64,000 nt of DNA, taken from the NCBI GenBank assembly GCA_964506505.1, contig CAZDKY010000007.1, forward strand, positions 16,036-80,035, written 5' to 3'. Of the stretch, positions 1 through 8,996 are shown piece by piece. The translations under genes were made by a program, and so were the position numbers. The notes beneath the pieces were generated by a model that saw only the letters and a program-made list of their open reading frames with translations, ran no database searches and had not been told where the DNA came from. Position 1 is the first letter of the stretch. Each line of letters starts with the position of its first letter. This stretch comes from M55B129 sp964506505 (GTDB lineage: Bacteria; Bacillota; Dethiobacteria; DTU022).

Positions 1-473
1 AAGATCCTGACATTGTTGACTCCGGCATTCCTTAATAGGGTCAGGGCATGCGATGCCGAACCACCTGTAGCCAGCATTGGTTCCAGCAAAAAACAGTCCA
101 CCGATTCAATTTTAGGAGGCAGGTTGCAGTAATACTCCACAGGAACAAGGGTGTCATGATCGCGATACAAACCAATGTGACCAAAACGGGCATAAGGGAA
201 AAGCCTGAGTGCTCCGGGGACCATCCCGAGACCAGCTCTCAGCACAGCGACAAAAACTGGTTCAGCCCTGTCGATAATTTTGCCCCTTCCTTTCCCAACA
301 GGAGTGATCAGATCGGTGTCAACCATTTTTAGATCGCGAACTGCTTCATAGAGCAAAAGAGCAGTAATTTCTTCTACCAGTCCCCGAAACTGCCAGGTTT
401 CCGTTTCCACCCGGCGGCACTGAGTTAACTTGTGCTGGACAAGCGGGTGATCAACGACAAACACATGCTCCAA
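1..473 (-). CDS. upp: Uracil phosphoribosyltransferase, 3' end cut off by window
   Basis: Pyrimidine salvage enzyme that makes UMP from uracil and PRPP in the cytosol. The readable part, about 157 residues, follows the UPRT pattern: an N-terminal V-F-V-V-D-H-P-L-V-Q-H-K-L segment, then VLRAGLGMV, GHIGLYRD, PVEYY and the PRPP loop MLATGGSA near the left edge. The C-terminal part lies outside the window. I chose the TTG at 473 because TAGGAG sits 9 nt upstream; an in-frame TTG further up abuts that site. It lies downstream of glyA on the same strand, an order also known from Bacillus (glyA-upp). Confidence 0.93.
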   Translation of the reverse strand, partial: MEHVFVVDHPLVQHKLTQCRRVETETWQFRGLVEEITALLLYEAVRDLKMVDTDLITPVGKGRGKIIDRAEPVFVAVLRAGLGMVPGALRLFPYARFGHIGLYRDHDTLVPVEYYCNLPPKIESVDCFLLEPMLATGGSASHALTLLRNAGVNNVRI

Positions 474-593
474 AAGAATCAACTCCTAGTAAAATATAGT
501 TTTAATCAATCAGCAGCAAAACAGCTGCTTAAAACATCTTTCCAAAATACCATTGACAACAATTAGCTGGTCTATCTCTTAATTTGAAATATA

Positions 594-1883
594 TTACCAG
601 CTATCTCCGTTATTCACGGAATTTTTGTAGGAGGGAAATTCCCGGCACAGCTCATTAACCCGCTGTTTTATAACCGCCAGCCGATTTTCATCATTGCGTT
701 GTTCAAAAGCTTCGTTGATCAAAGAAGCAATTTCCTTCATTTGCGCAGGATGCATGCCACGCGATGTCAGCATGGGAGTGCCCAACCTTATTCCACTGGG
801 ATCATTTGCTCCACTGGGATCATAGGGAATAACATTCTTATTTATAGTAATATTTACTTTTTCCAGCAGTTCCACAGCCTCACTGCCGGAGATCTTTTTA
901 TTGCGCAGGTCAATCAGGACCAGGTGGGTATCTGTTCCCCCGGTCACCAGGTTGAAATCAAGTCCAATTAGAGCATCGGCAAGAGCCCTGGCATTGGCTA
1001 AAATCATTTCCTGATAGTTTCTGTAAGATGGTGTTTCAGCTTCCTTGAAAGCAACAGCCTTGGCCGCGATAATATGCATCAGTGGTCCACCCTGCAGTCC
1101 CGGAAATACTGCCTTATCTATAGCCGAAGCATACTTTTCACGGCAAAAAATCATGCCTCCACGAGGACCTCGAAAAGTTTTGTGAGTGGTGGCTGTTACG
1201 ATATCAGCACACGATACCGGATTCGGGTGCATTCCGGCAGCAACCAGACCCGCGGTATGAGCCATATCAACCATGAAAATGGACCCTGTTTCTGCTGCAA
1301 TTTCGCTGAAGCCGACAAAATCAATGCGGCGGGGGTATGAACTGGCACCGGCAACAATGAGATGCGGTTTTATTTCCCGGGCAATTTTTCTTATTTCATC
1401 AAGCTCTATCAAACATGTGTCACGATTGACACCGTAGCTGTAAGATTTATAATACTGGCCGGAAATACTGGCCCGGCTACCATGCGTGAGATGTCCACCA
1501 TGACTGAGATCCATCCCCAACAAGCGATCACCCGGTTTGAGCAATGCCAGATATACCGCCATATTGGCGGAAGTGCCCGAATGGGGTTGAACGTTGGCAT
1601 GCTCGGCACAAAATAATTTTTTCGCCCTGTCAATAGCCAGTTGTTCAGCCCGATCAACGTAAGTACAGCCTCCATAATATCGGCGGCCGGGGTAACCTTC
1701 GGCATATTTATTGGTCAGGACAGATCCCTGCGCTTCTAAAACTGCACGGCTGACCAAATTTTCTGAAGCAATGAGGATCAGGTTTTCCTGCTGCCTTCTT
1801 TTTTCTTCCTCCAGTGTAGCAGCTATTTCAGGATCAATGACGTTCAATGGTTCTCCAACCATGGCCATTTCAATTGTCTTCAT
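594..1883 (-). CDS. glyA: Serine hydroxymethyltransferase
   Basis: PLP enzyme that interconverts serine and glycine while charging tetrahydrofolate with a one-carbon unit. The 429-residue product is slightly longer than the usual 410-415. It shows LIASENL near residue 37, YAEGYPGRRYYGG near 60 and the PLP-lysine motif TTHKTFRGPRGG (lysine about 235). I use the ATG at 1883 with GGAG 12 nt upstream; a TTG at 1895 in frame abuts the GGAG and is less likely. It is the fourth gene of the tsaC-ywlE-rpiB-glyA-upp cluster and is about 110 bp after rpiB. Confidence 0.97.
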   Translation of the reverse strand: MKTIEMAMVGEPLNVIDPEIAATLEEEKRRQQENLILIASENLVSRAVLEAQGSVLTNKYAEGYPGRRYYGGCTYVDRAEQLAIDRAKKLFCAEHANVQPHSGTSANMAVYLALLKPGDRLLGMDLSHGGHLTHGSRASISGQYYKSYSYGVNRDTCLIELDEIRKIAREIKPHLIVAGASSYPRRIDFVGFSEIAAETGSIFMVDMAHTAGLVAAGMHPNPVSCADIVTATTHKTFRGPRGGMIFCREKYASAIDKAVFPGLQGGPLMHIIAAKAVAFKEAETPSYRNYQEMILANARALADALIGLDFNLVTGGTDTHLVLIDLRNKKISGSEAVELLEKVNITINKNVIPYDPSGANDPSGIRLGTPMLTSRGMHPAQMKEIASLINEAFEQRNDENRLAVIKQRVNELCREFPSYKNSVNNGDSW

Positions 1884-1993
1884 GTTGTTTTTCAACTCCG
1901 TTTCAATTTACAGGTGTTTGCAGTAAAGATTATCGAATTGCTTGATTTGTATCTTTCTCTCGCGATACGATTCGGCTGGCGTTTTTCACTGTC

Positions 1994-2437
1994 CTACCTT
2001 TCTTTTTCCGCCTGCGTAATTTTTTCAAGGCGGCGGCTGTGCCGTCCGCCTTCAAATGATGTATTGATAAAAGTTTCAACAATGTCAACCGCCAGCCCGG
2101 TTCCAATTACCCGTCCACCCATCGTTAATATATTGGCATCATTGTGTTCACGGGCACAACGAGACGAATATGTCTCGCCGCAAAGAGCGGCTCTTATCCC
2201 GGCATATTTATTGGCAGCAATAGACATACCTATACCAGTCCCGCAAATTAAAATTCCAAAAAGGCATCTTCCATCGCTCACTGCTTTAGCAACCGGGACA
2301 GCAAGATCAGGATAGTCTGCGCTCTGTTCATCAAAAACACCGTAATCCACACATTCATGATTATTTTCTTCAAGATAAGCAACGATCTCTTTTTTTAATT
2401 TAAACCCGGCATGGTCACTGCCCAGAGCCAACTTCAT
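1994..2437 (-). CDS. rpiB: Ribose-5-phosphate isomerase B
   Basis: Isomerises ribose 5-phosphate and ribulose 5-phosphate in the pentose phosphate pathway. The 147-residue product has the RpiB/LacAB fold signatures: SDHAGF at residues 7-12, the catalytic-cysteine loop ICGTGIG near residue 66, then NKYAGIRAALC and NDANIL. The ATG at 2437 has GGGAGG 8 nt upstream. The start overlaps the end of the preceding phosphatase gene by 23 bp, which suggests translational coupling. The frame stays open upstream of the ATG, but that part only shadows ywlE. Confidence 0.96.
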   Translation of the reverse strand: MKLALGSDHAGFKLKKEIVAYLEENNHECVDYGVFDEQSADYPDLAVPVAKAVSDGRCLFGILICGTGIGMSIAANKYAGIRAALCGETYSSRCAREHNDANILTMGGRVIGTGLAVDIVETFINTSFEGGRHSRRLEKITQAEKER

Positions 2438-2909
2438 GCTGATGTCCTCCCTTAAGTTTAAGCATAATCTTCTTGATCCAATTATGAATTTCCTCCAGAG
2501 ACTCTCTATAATTTTCAAACTCACCGCCATAGGGATCTTCAATATCACGAATAATTTCCCCGTTTGAAGCATAATCTGTAAGCAAATAAGCTTTCCCTTC
2601 AGCTTCCGGAAAAAGGCTGCGCAGGTGATGTAGTTGATCAACTGTCATTACAAATATCAAATCGGAATCTTCAACCATATTTTTGCCTAACTGCACTGCC
2701 CTGTGTCCCAAGAAATTCCCTATACCCCTGTCAGCCAGCAGGGCTTTAACCGGTTTAGCAATTCTTGACCCTTCAATGGCAACCAATCCTGCTGAGGAAA
2801 CGTCCACTGAATAGGGTAAAGGATTTGATTTAAGCTCATTTTGAAAAAGGGAGGCCGCCATAGGGCTGCGGCATGTATTGCCCGTGCAAACAAACAATAT
2901 TTTCAGCAA
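2415..2909 (-). CDS. ywlE: Low-molecular-weight phosphatase, YwlE-type (probable protein-arginine phosphatase)
   Basis: Cytosolic LMW-PTP fold phosphatase of about 164 residues. The P-loop near the N-terminus reads CTGNTCRSPMA. The threonine in this C-T-G-N-T-C-R loop is the residue that marks phosphoarginine specificity in Bacillus YwlE, so arginine phosphatase activity is my inference. The conserved DP motif of the family (IEDPYGG) lies near residue 115. The start is the TTG at 2909, with GGGGAG 8 nt upstream; an earlier GTG overlaps that site. It sits between tsaC and rpiB, the same order as Bacillus ywlC-ywlE-rpiB. Confidence 0.9.
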   Translation of the reverse strand: MLKILFVCTGNTCRSPMAASLFQNELKSNPLPYSVDVSSAGLVAIEGSRIAKPVKALLADRGIGNFLGHRAVQLGKNMVEDSDLIFVMTVDQLHHLRSLFPEAEGKAYLLTDYASNGEIIRDIEDPYGGEFENYRESLEEIHNWIKKIMLKLKGGHQHEVGSGQ

Positions 2910-3027
2910 GGTGGTCACTCCCCAGAACAACTTTCAATATTTCTTCAACTGCTGATAAAATAACAAGCTTACCGGGAATTTTCCCTCAGGCTGGCAGTAA
3001 ACGTGTTTTTCAATGGACCGGGGTAAA

Positions 3028-4092
3028 TTAGATCGATCTTCTTGCCCTGACTATTCTACCCTTAATCCTGATTATCATGGAAGAAGCTTTTTGCAAACGG
3101 TTCATTACCGCCAGGCCAATTCCTTCGGGCTCTATTTCTTCAGCCAGGATTAATTCGATACCGCGACGATCCATATCCCTGAGGATTTGAAAAAGTTTGG
3201 CGGCAAGCTCAGCCTGTTTGTTGTTAGCACTGCGGTTTAATAAAAAGCCATCAAGCGCTGAATTTAAAATTTCAACTCTAATCTTACGTTTGCGGCACCG
3301 GGCATAAAGAATCTCAACCAGGCTGCGCCGCTCTTCCGGAAGCCCTTTGACCAGAATGAGGGAAGCATGCGGAGAATAGTGCCGGTATTTCATGCCGGGC
3401 GAAGAAGGCAAATTAGATGCACACCCTGGTCCGTCCACTAAAATAGGGTGCCCTAAAAAATCCTCGAGCTTTTCCCTGGATACGCCACCAGGCCGCAATA
3501 TCACAGGCTGTTGACCGGACAGATCAAGAACTGTTGACTCAACTCCGATGGGACAGGCTCCGGCCCTGATCACTGCATCAATCTTGCCTGCCAAATCTTC
3601 AAGGACATGGATATAGGAAGTAGGGCTTGGCCTGCCTGAAAGATTGGCACTCGGAGCAGCAATCGGTGTTGCCGCCGACCTGATTAAGGACAGGGCAACA
3701 GGATGATCCGGCATCCGGACAGCAACCGTAGGCAAGCCGGCACTTACCACCCCTGGGATATTTTTGGTCCGAGGTAGAATCAGGCTTAGAGGCCCGGGCC
3801 AAAATTTTTCAGTCAATCCGGCCACCTGATCTGTTATGGAAGCAGAAACCATGAACAACTGTTCTAACGAGGCCACATGCACAATCATAGGATTATCAGA
3901 GGGCCGACCTTTTGCTTTAAATATTTTGCATACTGCTTCCTCATTGGTCGCATCAGCACCGAGACCGTATACGGTTTCAGTGGGAAAAGCAACCAGGCCA
4001 CCTCGCTTGATTATTGCAGCAGCCCGGGCAATAGAGCACTGATCAACATTGAAAAGGAGTGTTCCGGAAATATTTATAACCTTGTGGCTCAT
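3028..4092 (-). CDS. tsaC: L-threonylcarbamoyladenylate synthase (Sua5/YwlC type)
   Basis: Makes threonylcarbamoyl-AMP from threonine, bicarbonate and ATP, the first step of t6A formation at A37 of ANN-decoding tRNAs. The 354-residue product has an N-terminal YrdC domain (about 15-205) with PTETVYGLG and the hallmark KAKGRPSDNPMIVH, then SANLSG and a C-terminal Sua5 domain, so it is the long Sua5 form rather than the short TsaC form. The ATG at 4092 has GAGG 7 nt upstream. It leads the ywlE-rpiB-glyA-upp cluster. Confidence 0.95.
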   Translation of the reverse strand: MSHKVINISGTLLFNVDQCSIARAAAIIKRGGLVAFPTETVYGLGADATNEEAVCKIFKAKGRPSDNPMIVHVASLEQLFMVSASITDQVAGLTEKFWPGPLSLILPRTKNIPGVVSAGLPTVAVRMPDHPVALSLIRSAATPIAAPSANLSGRPSPTSYIHVLEDLAGKIDAVIRAGACPIGVESTVLDLSGQQPVILRPGGVSREKLEDFLGHPILVDGPGCASNLPSSPGMKYRHYSPHASLILVKGLPEERRSLVEILYARCRKRKIRVEILNSALDGFLLNRSANNKQAELAAKLFQILRDMDRRGIELILAEEIEPEGIGLAVMNRLQKASSMIIRIKGRIVRARRSI

Positions 4093-4214
4093 CAATGCAC
4101 CTCAACTCAGGCCAGGCTGCCGGACATTATAAATCAGCCAAAAACCTCGATAGCTTTTGGAACCGGCCTGTCGGCTGCAAAAATCACTAAAAACTTATTA
4201 CAAACTACCGAATC

Positions 4215-5816
4215 TTAATCTTCAACGATCAGTTCGGCAATATTGTTGGCATGATCTCCAACTCGTTCCAGATTGCTCAATAAGTCCAGGTAGATAACTC
4301 CTGCCTTAGGATAACATTTTTTTGTGTTAATTCGATCAATGTGCCGTTTCCGGAGTATTTTTTCATCTTCATCAACTTCATCATCTTCATGGACAATGTG
4401 TGCTGCATTTTCCCTGTCATCCTGCTCAAAAGCGGTGATCGCTTTTTCAAGCATGGTTCTAACTTTTTGGTAAAACGCCGTAATCTCTTCCAAGGCTGTT
4501 GCCGAGAAAGGCAAACGTTCCTCTGCTTTGATTTCAGATAACTGCATAATGTTTTCTGCGTGATCGCCGATCCTTTCCAGATCATTGGCCGCCGACATTA
4601 GATTGGCAATCATTTTAGACTGTTCCTTAGACATTGAGTGCTGGGAAAGCTCCGCCAGGTAAACATTAATTTCTTTCTCCAAACCATCGACAAGTTCTTC
4701 CATCTGCTCGATATGGGGGATCTTTTTCAGATCTTCAGTCATGAATACCTGCATTGACTCGTCCAACATTTCCCGAGCGATACCAGCCATACGCAGTAAT
4801 TCCTGTTTGGCTCCTCCAATAGCAACCGCCGGCGTTTTTAAAATGCGGACGTCGAGATATTTCGGCCCAAAATCTAGTTTTTCGTCCTCACCGGGAACGA
4901 TATAACAAACCAGGCGGGTAAAGGGTGTGAGGAAGATTAAGAATATAATGGTATTGAGAAGATTAAAAGCAGTATGGGCATTAGCCACCTGACGGGGAAC
5001 AGAAGATGCGGTCTCTAAAATAATTTCTGTAAAGGGCCCGAGAAGGAAAAATACAAGAATAACCCCGATAGCGTTGAACAGAACATGGGCTATCGCAGCC
5101 CGACGGGCGGCTACATTTGCACCAAGGCTTGCTAAAATGGCAGTAATACTGGTGCCGATGTTGGTTCCCAGCACCAGGGGTACCGCGGAATAAAACGGAA
5201 TCAAATCCTGCAGGGTCAGGGCAATAATCACACCGGTTGCGGCACTACTACTTTGAATAAGAGCGGTAAAAACAGCACCGCAGAGGATGCCAAGCAAAGG
5301 ATATTCACTGAATTGCATTAGAAGATTATGAAAGGAATCGAGCTCTCCGAGAGGTGACATTCCGGAAGACATAGTTGTCATACCGAGAAAGAGAAGGCCA
5401 AAACCAAGTACTGTCTGGCCAAGATAACGGTGTAAACGGCGCCGTCCAAAAAAATTAACCAGGGAACCTATCCCGATAGCAGGCAAAGCAATTACCCCGA
5501 TCTTAAAGGACACGATTTGAGCGGTTACTGTAGTCCCGATGTTAGCCCCGATAATCACGCTGATTGCCTGGGCCAGATTCATTAAACCGGCATTGGCAAA
5601 TCCAACTACCATCACGGTTGAAGTACTGCTACTCTGCACAAGAATGGTGACAAGAATACCGGTGAGAACCCCTATCACCGGCTTGTTGGTTAAAACTTCC
5701 AGGATACGGCGAAAGCGATCACCGGCCGCTTTTTGCATTCCCGATGCCATCATTTGGATACCAAAGAGAAAAAGACCGAGACCGCCCAGTGAGCTTAGTG
5801 CAATATCCCAGAACAA
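4215..5816 (-). CDS. Na/Pi cotransporter family protein with PhoU-like C-terminal domain
   Basis: Membrane phosphate transporter of the NptA/YjbB type, 533 residues. The first 310 residues or so are membrane segments holding two inverted repeats with the signature Q-S-S-S (VQSSSTST near 60, IQSSSAAT near 190) and GANIGTT/GTNIGTS. From about 350 onward there is a cytosolic helical domain with two PhoU-like repeats (ANDLERIGDHAENI, SNLERVGDHANNI). The TTG at 5816 is preceded by GGAGG at 8 nt. It is divergent from nikR. The direction of transport (import or export of phosphate) cannot be read from sequence. Confidence 0.93.
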   Translation of the reverse strand: MFWDIALSSLGGLGLFLFGIQMMASGMQKAAGDRFRRILEVLTNKPVIGVLTGILVTILVQSSSTSTVMVVGFANAGLMNLAQAISVIIGANIGTTVTAQIVSFKIGVIALPAIGIGSLVNFFGRRRLHRYLGQTVLGFGLLFLGMTTMSSGMSPLGELDSFHNLLMQFSEYPLLGILCGAVFTALIQSSSAATGVIIALTLQDLIPFYSAVPLVLGTNIGTSITAILASLGANVAARRAAIAHVLFNAIGVILVFFLLGPFTEIILETASSVPRQVANAHTAFNLLNTIIFLIFLTPFTRLVCYIVPGEDEKLDFGPKYLDVRILKTPAVAIGGAKQELLRMAGIAREMLDESMQVFMTEDLKKIPHIEQMEELVDGLEKEINVYLAELSQHSMSKEQSKMIANLMSAANDLERIGDHAENIMQLSEIKAEERLPFSATALEEITAFYQKVRTMLEKAITAFEQDDRENAAHIVHEDDEVDEDEKILRKRHIDRINTKKCYPKAGVIYLDLLSNLERVGDHANNIAELIVED

Positions 5817-5962
5817 TATTCAACCCTCCATGGGCATTTATTTATTGTGCCGCGGAACTCATACGTAATTTATTATACGGTATTCCAGTGCCTTTTTCAA
5901 TTACTCGACATGTTACTTCTCTAACCCCGCCGGCACTTTAATCAAGCAAAGCCCCTGCGGTA

Positions 5963-5971
5963 TGCTATAAT
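5963..5971 (+). promoter_or_regulatory. Extended -10 promoter for nikR
   Basis: TGCTATAAT is an exact extended -10 (TGnTATAAT) 31 nt before the nikR start codon. No good -35 is visible at 16-18 nt, which is acceptable for an extended -10 promoter. NikR proteins commonly bind near such sites, but I see no clear NikR palindrome here. Confidence 0.6.
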
Positions 5972-6001
5972 CAAAACAGTGAAAATATGGGGGGCTGTGT
6001 A

Positions 6002-6421
6002 TTGTCTGAACTTATTCGTTTCGGTATATCCATGGATAAGAAACTTCTGGAACGTTTGGATAAAGAAATTGTCATGCGCGGATATCCCAATCGCTCTGAA
6101 GCGATCAGGGATTTGATCCGTAATCAACTCGTTGAACTGGACTGGTCTCATGAAGAAGAAGAGGTCGCCGGGACAATCACCATTATTTACAACCATCATA
6201 TCCGCGGTTTAAGCGATCTCCTTCTCGAACTGCAGCACCAGCATCATGCCATGATTATTTCGGTGATGCATGTTCACCTGGAACATGACAACTGCCTGGA
6301 AGTAATGGTTATCAGGGGGAAAGCTGCTGAAGCCAGGGAACTGGCCGGGCGATTAATCGGCGTGAAGGGAGTTAAACACGGCAAGTTGACCATTACCTCT
6401 ACGGGAACTAAGCTTGATTAA
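6002..6421 (+). CDS. nikR: Nickel-responsive transcriptional regulator NikR
   Basis: Ribbon-helix-helix repressor that binds nickel through a C-terminal ACT-like domain. The 139-residue product has the RHH DNA-binding region at about 1-45 (RFGISMDKKLLERLD, NRSEAIRDLIR). Nickel ligands H79, H90, H92 and C98 are all offset by three from E. coli H76, H87, H89 and C95, so the high-affinity site is intact. I chose the TTG at 6002 because the run GGGGGG lies 7 nt upstream; the ATG at 5987 sits on top of that run. It is the only plus-strand gene in the left 39 kb. No nickel transporter or nickel enzyme is in the window, so its targets must be elsewhere. Confidence 0.95.
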   Translation: MSELIRFGISMDKKLLERLDKEIVMRGYPNRSEAIRDLIRNQLVELDWSHEEEEVAGTITIIYNHHIRGLSDLLLELQHQHHAMIISVMHVHLEHDNCLEVMVIRGKAAEARELAGRLIGVKGVKHGKLTITSTGTKLD

Positions 6422-6529
6422 AATAACATGGATGCTCCTGACGAATCAATCAGCTAATCTTTCACAAAATCAGATCCGTGATAAATACCCATCGCAAGAG
6501 GTTGTGCCCTGTGAGTTTGGCTGACCCCA

Positions 6530-7438
6530 TCAATTTTCTGCTCCAGCCTCTATGACTCGCGGTTTTCCACTTAAATCATAATGCCAGTTCAGGTAAGAAA
6601 AGAGGCCACTTGCCCGAAACAGCTCTTCCACTTTATCCCTATCTCCATCACCTATTTCCATAAATACCAGACCTGGTTTATTTAAATATGCAGGGAGTTC
6701 TGTCAGGATCTTTCTATAGCAATCGAGGCCGTCTTCTCCTCCCCGCAGTGCATCAAGCGGTTCGTAGTTTTTCACTCCAACCGGCAGCATCACCATGTCG
6801 TCGCGATCCAGGTAAGGTGGATTTGCCACAACCAGGTCAAAAGGGAAATGGAACCCGAATCGATGAAGATTTTCAAAATAATCTCCCCGGTTAAAACAGA
6901 TCCTGTCCAAAACACCATGAATAGCAGCATTCCGGCGGGCCACTTTTAAGGCAGAAGCTGAAATATCTACCGCCCAGAGAAAAAGCTGCGGGAATTCCAG
7001 GGCCATCGTTACCGCCAGGATCCCGCTCCCTGTTCCCAGATCGGCTGCTTTCAGTCTCTTGCTGCCCGGACTTTCTCGCTGCTCCAGGCATCTCTTTACT
7101 GCTTCAATAATCAACTCGGTTTCCGGGCGAGGTATTAAAACACTTTTGTTGACCATGAATCGACGGCCATAAAAATACTTCTCATCGATGATATAAGCCA
7201 CAGGCTCGCCCAGACTTCTTCTTTGCACTGCGTTTTTATAACGGGCAGCTTCTTCAGGAGTGAGCACCTGACCACGATTTAAAACAAGATCAAGACGATC
7301 CATCTTAAGGAAAGCGGCCAGTAAAATTTCTGCCTCCATTCGGGGTTCTTCAATCCCGGAACGTCGAAAAAAGGAAGCAGCTATTCTTAGAGCTTCTCCA
7401 ATTGTTTCGTTGAAATGCATTTGATCAGTCTTCAACAT
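6530..7438 (-). CDS. prmC: Release factor glutamine methyltransferase
   Basis: SAM-dependent enzyme that methylates the glutamine of the GGQ motif in release factors RF1 and RF2. The 302-residue product has an N-terminal helical domain followed by a Rossmann methyltransferase domain with DLGTGSGILAV (SAM binding, near residue 130) and the catalytic VANPPY motif near residue 208. The ATG at 7438 overlaps the end of prfA by 14 bp. The upstream purine-rich GGCGGAA is a weak ribosome site, so the gene is probably read by coupling from prfA. Enzyme and substrate are thus adjacent. Confidence 0.96.
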   Translation of the reverse strand: MLKTDQMHFNETIGEALRIAASFFRRSGIEEPRMEAEILLAAFLKMDRLDLVLNRGQVLTPEEAARYKNAVQRRSLGEPVAYIIDEKYFYGRRFMVNKSVLIPRPETELIIEAVKRCLEQRESPGSKRLKAADLGTGSGILAVTMALEFPQLFLWAVDISASALKVARRNAAIHGVLDRICFNRGDYFENLHRFGFHFPFDLVVANPPYLDRDDMVMLPVGVKNYEPLDALRGGEDGLDCYRKILTELPAYLNKPGLVFMEIGDGDRDKVEELFRASGLFSYLNWHYDLSGKPRVIEAGAEN

Positions 7439-8495
7439 TTTTCAACTGTTCCGCCCGCTCATTGGCACTGAGCTCTTTAATTATTGCATCGAGATCCCCG
7501 GCCAAAACCATGTCAAGTTTATGGAGAGTCAGACCGATGCGATGATCGGTAACCCTGTTCTGCGGGAAGTTATATGTCCGGATGCGTTCGCTGCGATCTC
7601 CTGTCCCGACCATGGTTTTTCTGGTCTGTGCCAGTTCGGCATTCTGTTCTGATATAGACTTATCAAGCAGGCGACTGCGTAATATTTGCAACGCTTTCTC
7701 TTTATTATGCAGTTGCGATTTTTCATCCTGACAGCTAATAACAATTCCACTTGGAACATGCGTTATGCGAACAGCCGATTGCGTGGTATTTACACTCTGT
7801 CCACCAGGACCGGTAGAACAAAATGTATCAATTCGCAGATCCTGCGAATTAATTTCGACCTCAATTTCTTCCACTTCCGGTAGTACAGCAACAGTAGCAG
7901 CTGAAGTATGTATTCGGCCTCCCGATTCGGTTGTGGGAATGCGCTGCACACGATGAACGCCACTTTCAAACTTCATGCGGCTGTAAACTCCTTTACCTTC
8001 AATGCCAAGGATCACTTCTTTATATCCACCAATGTCCGTTGGGTGGGCATCAACAATCTCTGCTTTGTAATTTTTCCGTTCAGCATACCGGGCATACATT
8101 TTAAGCAGATCCGCAGCGAAAAGAGCCGCTTCTTCACCCCCTGTGCCGGCTCTTATTTCAATAAATACACTTTTTTCATCATAAGGATCTTTGGGCAACA
8201 GTTGTTCCTTCAGTTCTCCTTCAACAGACTCTTTTTCCTCGGTCAATGATTCAATTTCACCATTTAAATAATCGATCATCTCGGGATCTTCACTTTCCTG
8301 CAGAACTTCATTAGCCTCATCAAGTTCCCGTTCAATCTCCTTTAAGCGTCGGAAAAGCTCAATTATTGGCGTGAGGGCGGCCATTTCTTTTGTCATTCTC
8401 AACCATTCATCACGCTGTTCCATAGAACGGGGATCGCTTAAAAGAGTTTCCAGTTCCGTATAACGTTTTTCAAGCATATTCAGCTTGTCCAGCAT
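7425..8495 (-). CDS. prfA: Peptide chain release factor 1
   Basis: Recognises UAA and UAG and triggers peptide release on the ribosome. The 356-residue length is typical. It has the codon-recognition tripeptide P-T-T (PxT class, in RIPTTES) followed by GRIHTSAATVAVLPE, and the catalytic GGQ in STGPGGQSVN, the site methylated by PrmC encoded just downstream. The ATG at 8495 follows GGAGGTGAT with ideal spacing. It is separated from rpmE by a terminator and a duplicated 16-bp stretch. Confidence 0.98.
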   Translation of the reverse strand: MLDKLNMLEKRYTELETLLSDPRSMEQRDEWLRMTKEMAALTPIIELFRRLKEIERELDEANEVLQESEDPEMIDYLNGEIESLTEEKESVEGELKEQLLPKDPYDEKSVFIEIRAGTGGEEAALFAADLLKMYARYAERKNYKAEIVDAHPTDIGGYKEVILGIEGKGVYSRMKFESGVHRVQRIPTTESGGRIHTSAATVAVLPEVEEIEVEINSQDLRIDTFCSTGPGGQSVNTTQSAVRITHVPSGIVISCQDEKSQLHNKEKALQILRSRLLDKSISEQNAELAQTRKTMVGTGDRSERIRTYNFPQNRVTDHRIGLTLHKLDMVLAGDLDAIIKELSANERAEQLKNVED

Positions 8496-8593
8496 GGGTA
8501 ATCACCTCCGGCAGGTAAAACTAATCGCGTGAATAACCGGGTTGCAATAGTGTAGTTCCGCATTCTGCCGAGTATTATATTTCTTTTTGCTCT

Positions 8594-8625
8594 GATGAAA
8601 ATCATGTTCGATGAAAATCATGTTC
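8594..8625. repeat. Perfect tandem duplication, 2 x 16 bp
   Basis: The unit GATGAAAATCATGTTC occurs twice without a gap (8594-8609 and 8610-8625). It sits between the rpmE terminator and prfA, just upstream (in the minus direction) of a minus-strand TATAAT at 8574-8579, where a prfA promoter could lie. It may be a simple slippage duplication or a doubled regulator site; nothing in the sequence decides. Confidence 0.8.
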
Positions 8626-8640
8626 ATTGAAGAAACACAT

Positions 8641-8665
8641 AAAAAAGAGCAGGTCAAACCTGCTC
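8641..8665 (-). terminator. Rho-independent terminator after rpmE
   Basis: Read on the minus strand, GAGCAGG-(5 nt)-CCTGCTC is followed by six T. The stem is 7 bp without mismatch and it begins 17 bp past the rpmE stop codon. Confidence 0.9.
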
Positions 8666-8681
8666 CGCCCTGCAATGTGCC

Positions 8682-8879
8682 TTACAGACCATACTTACGC
8701 TTGAACCGTTCAACCCGACCGCCAGTGTCGACAAATTTCTGCTTACCTGTGAAGAACGGATGACATTTTGAACATATTTCCACTTTCAGGCTTTCTTTGG
8801 TAGATCCGGTTTCAAAGGTTTCACCGCAGGCACAGGTTACTGTAGTCCGATAGTACTTGGGATGTATATTTTCTTTCAT
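8682..8879 (-). CDS. rpmE: 50S ribosomal protein L31 (zinc-binding form)
   Basis: Small protein of the large ribosomal subunit, 65 residues. It keeps the zinc ribbon C-A-C (residues 16 and 18) and C-S-K-C (37 and 40), so it is the C+ form that is replaced by a zinc-free paralogue under zinc starvation in bacteria that have both; no paralogue is in the window. It ends in the family's GGRVERFKRKYGL. The start ATG at 8879 has GGAGGG nearby (GAAGGAGGGCGT). It lies downstream of rho, a common arrangement in Bacillota. Confidence 0.97.
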   Translation of the reverse strand: MKENIHPKYYRTTVTCACGETFETGSTKESLKVEICSKCHPFFTGKQKFVDTGGRVERFKRKYGL

Positions 8880-8996
8880 CTGTTACGCCCTCCTTCTGTC
8901 TTCCCGAATTATGATAATAACACAAAGATGAAAGTTCCGCAACACGCAGTCCGCAGTCATCCTCTGCTACGACGATCATCTTTACAGGATATGTTA

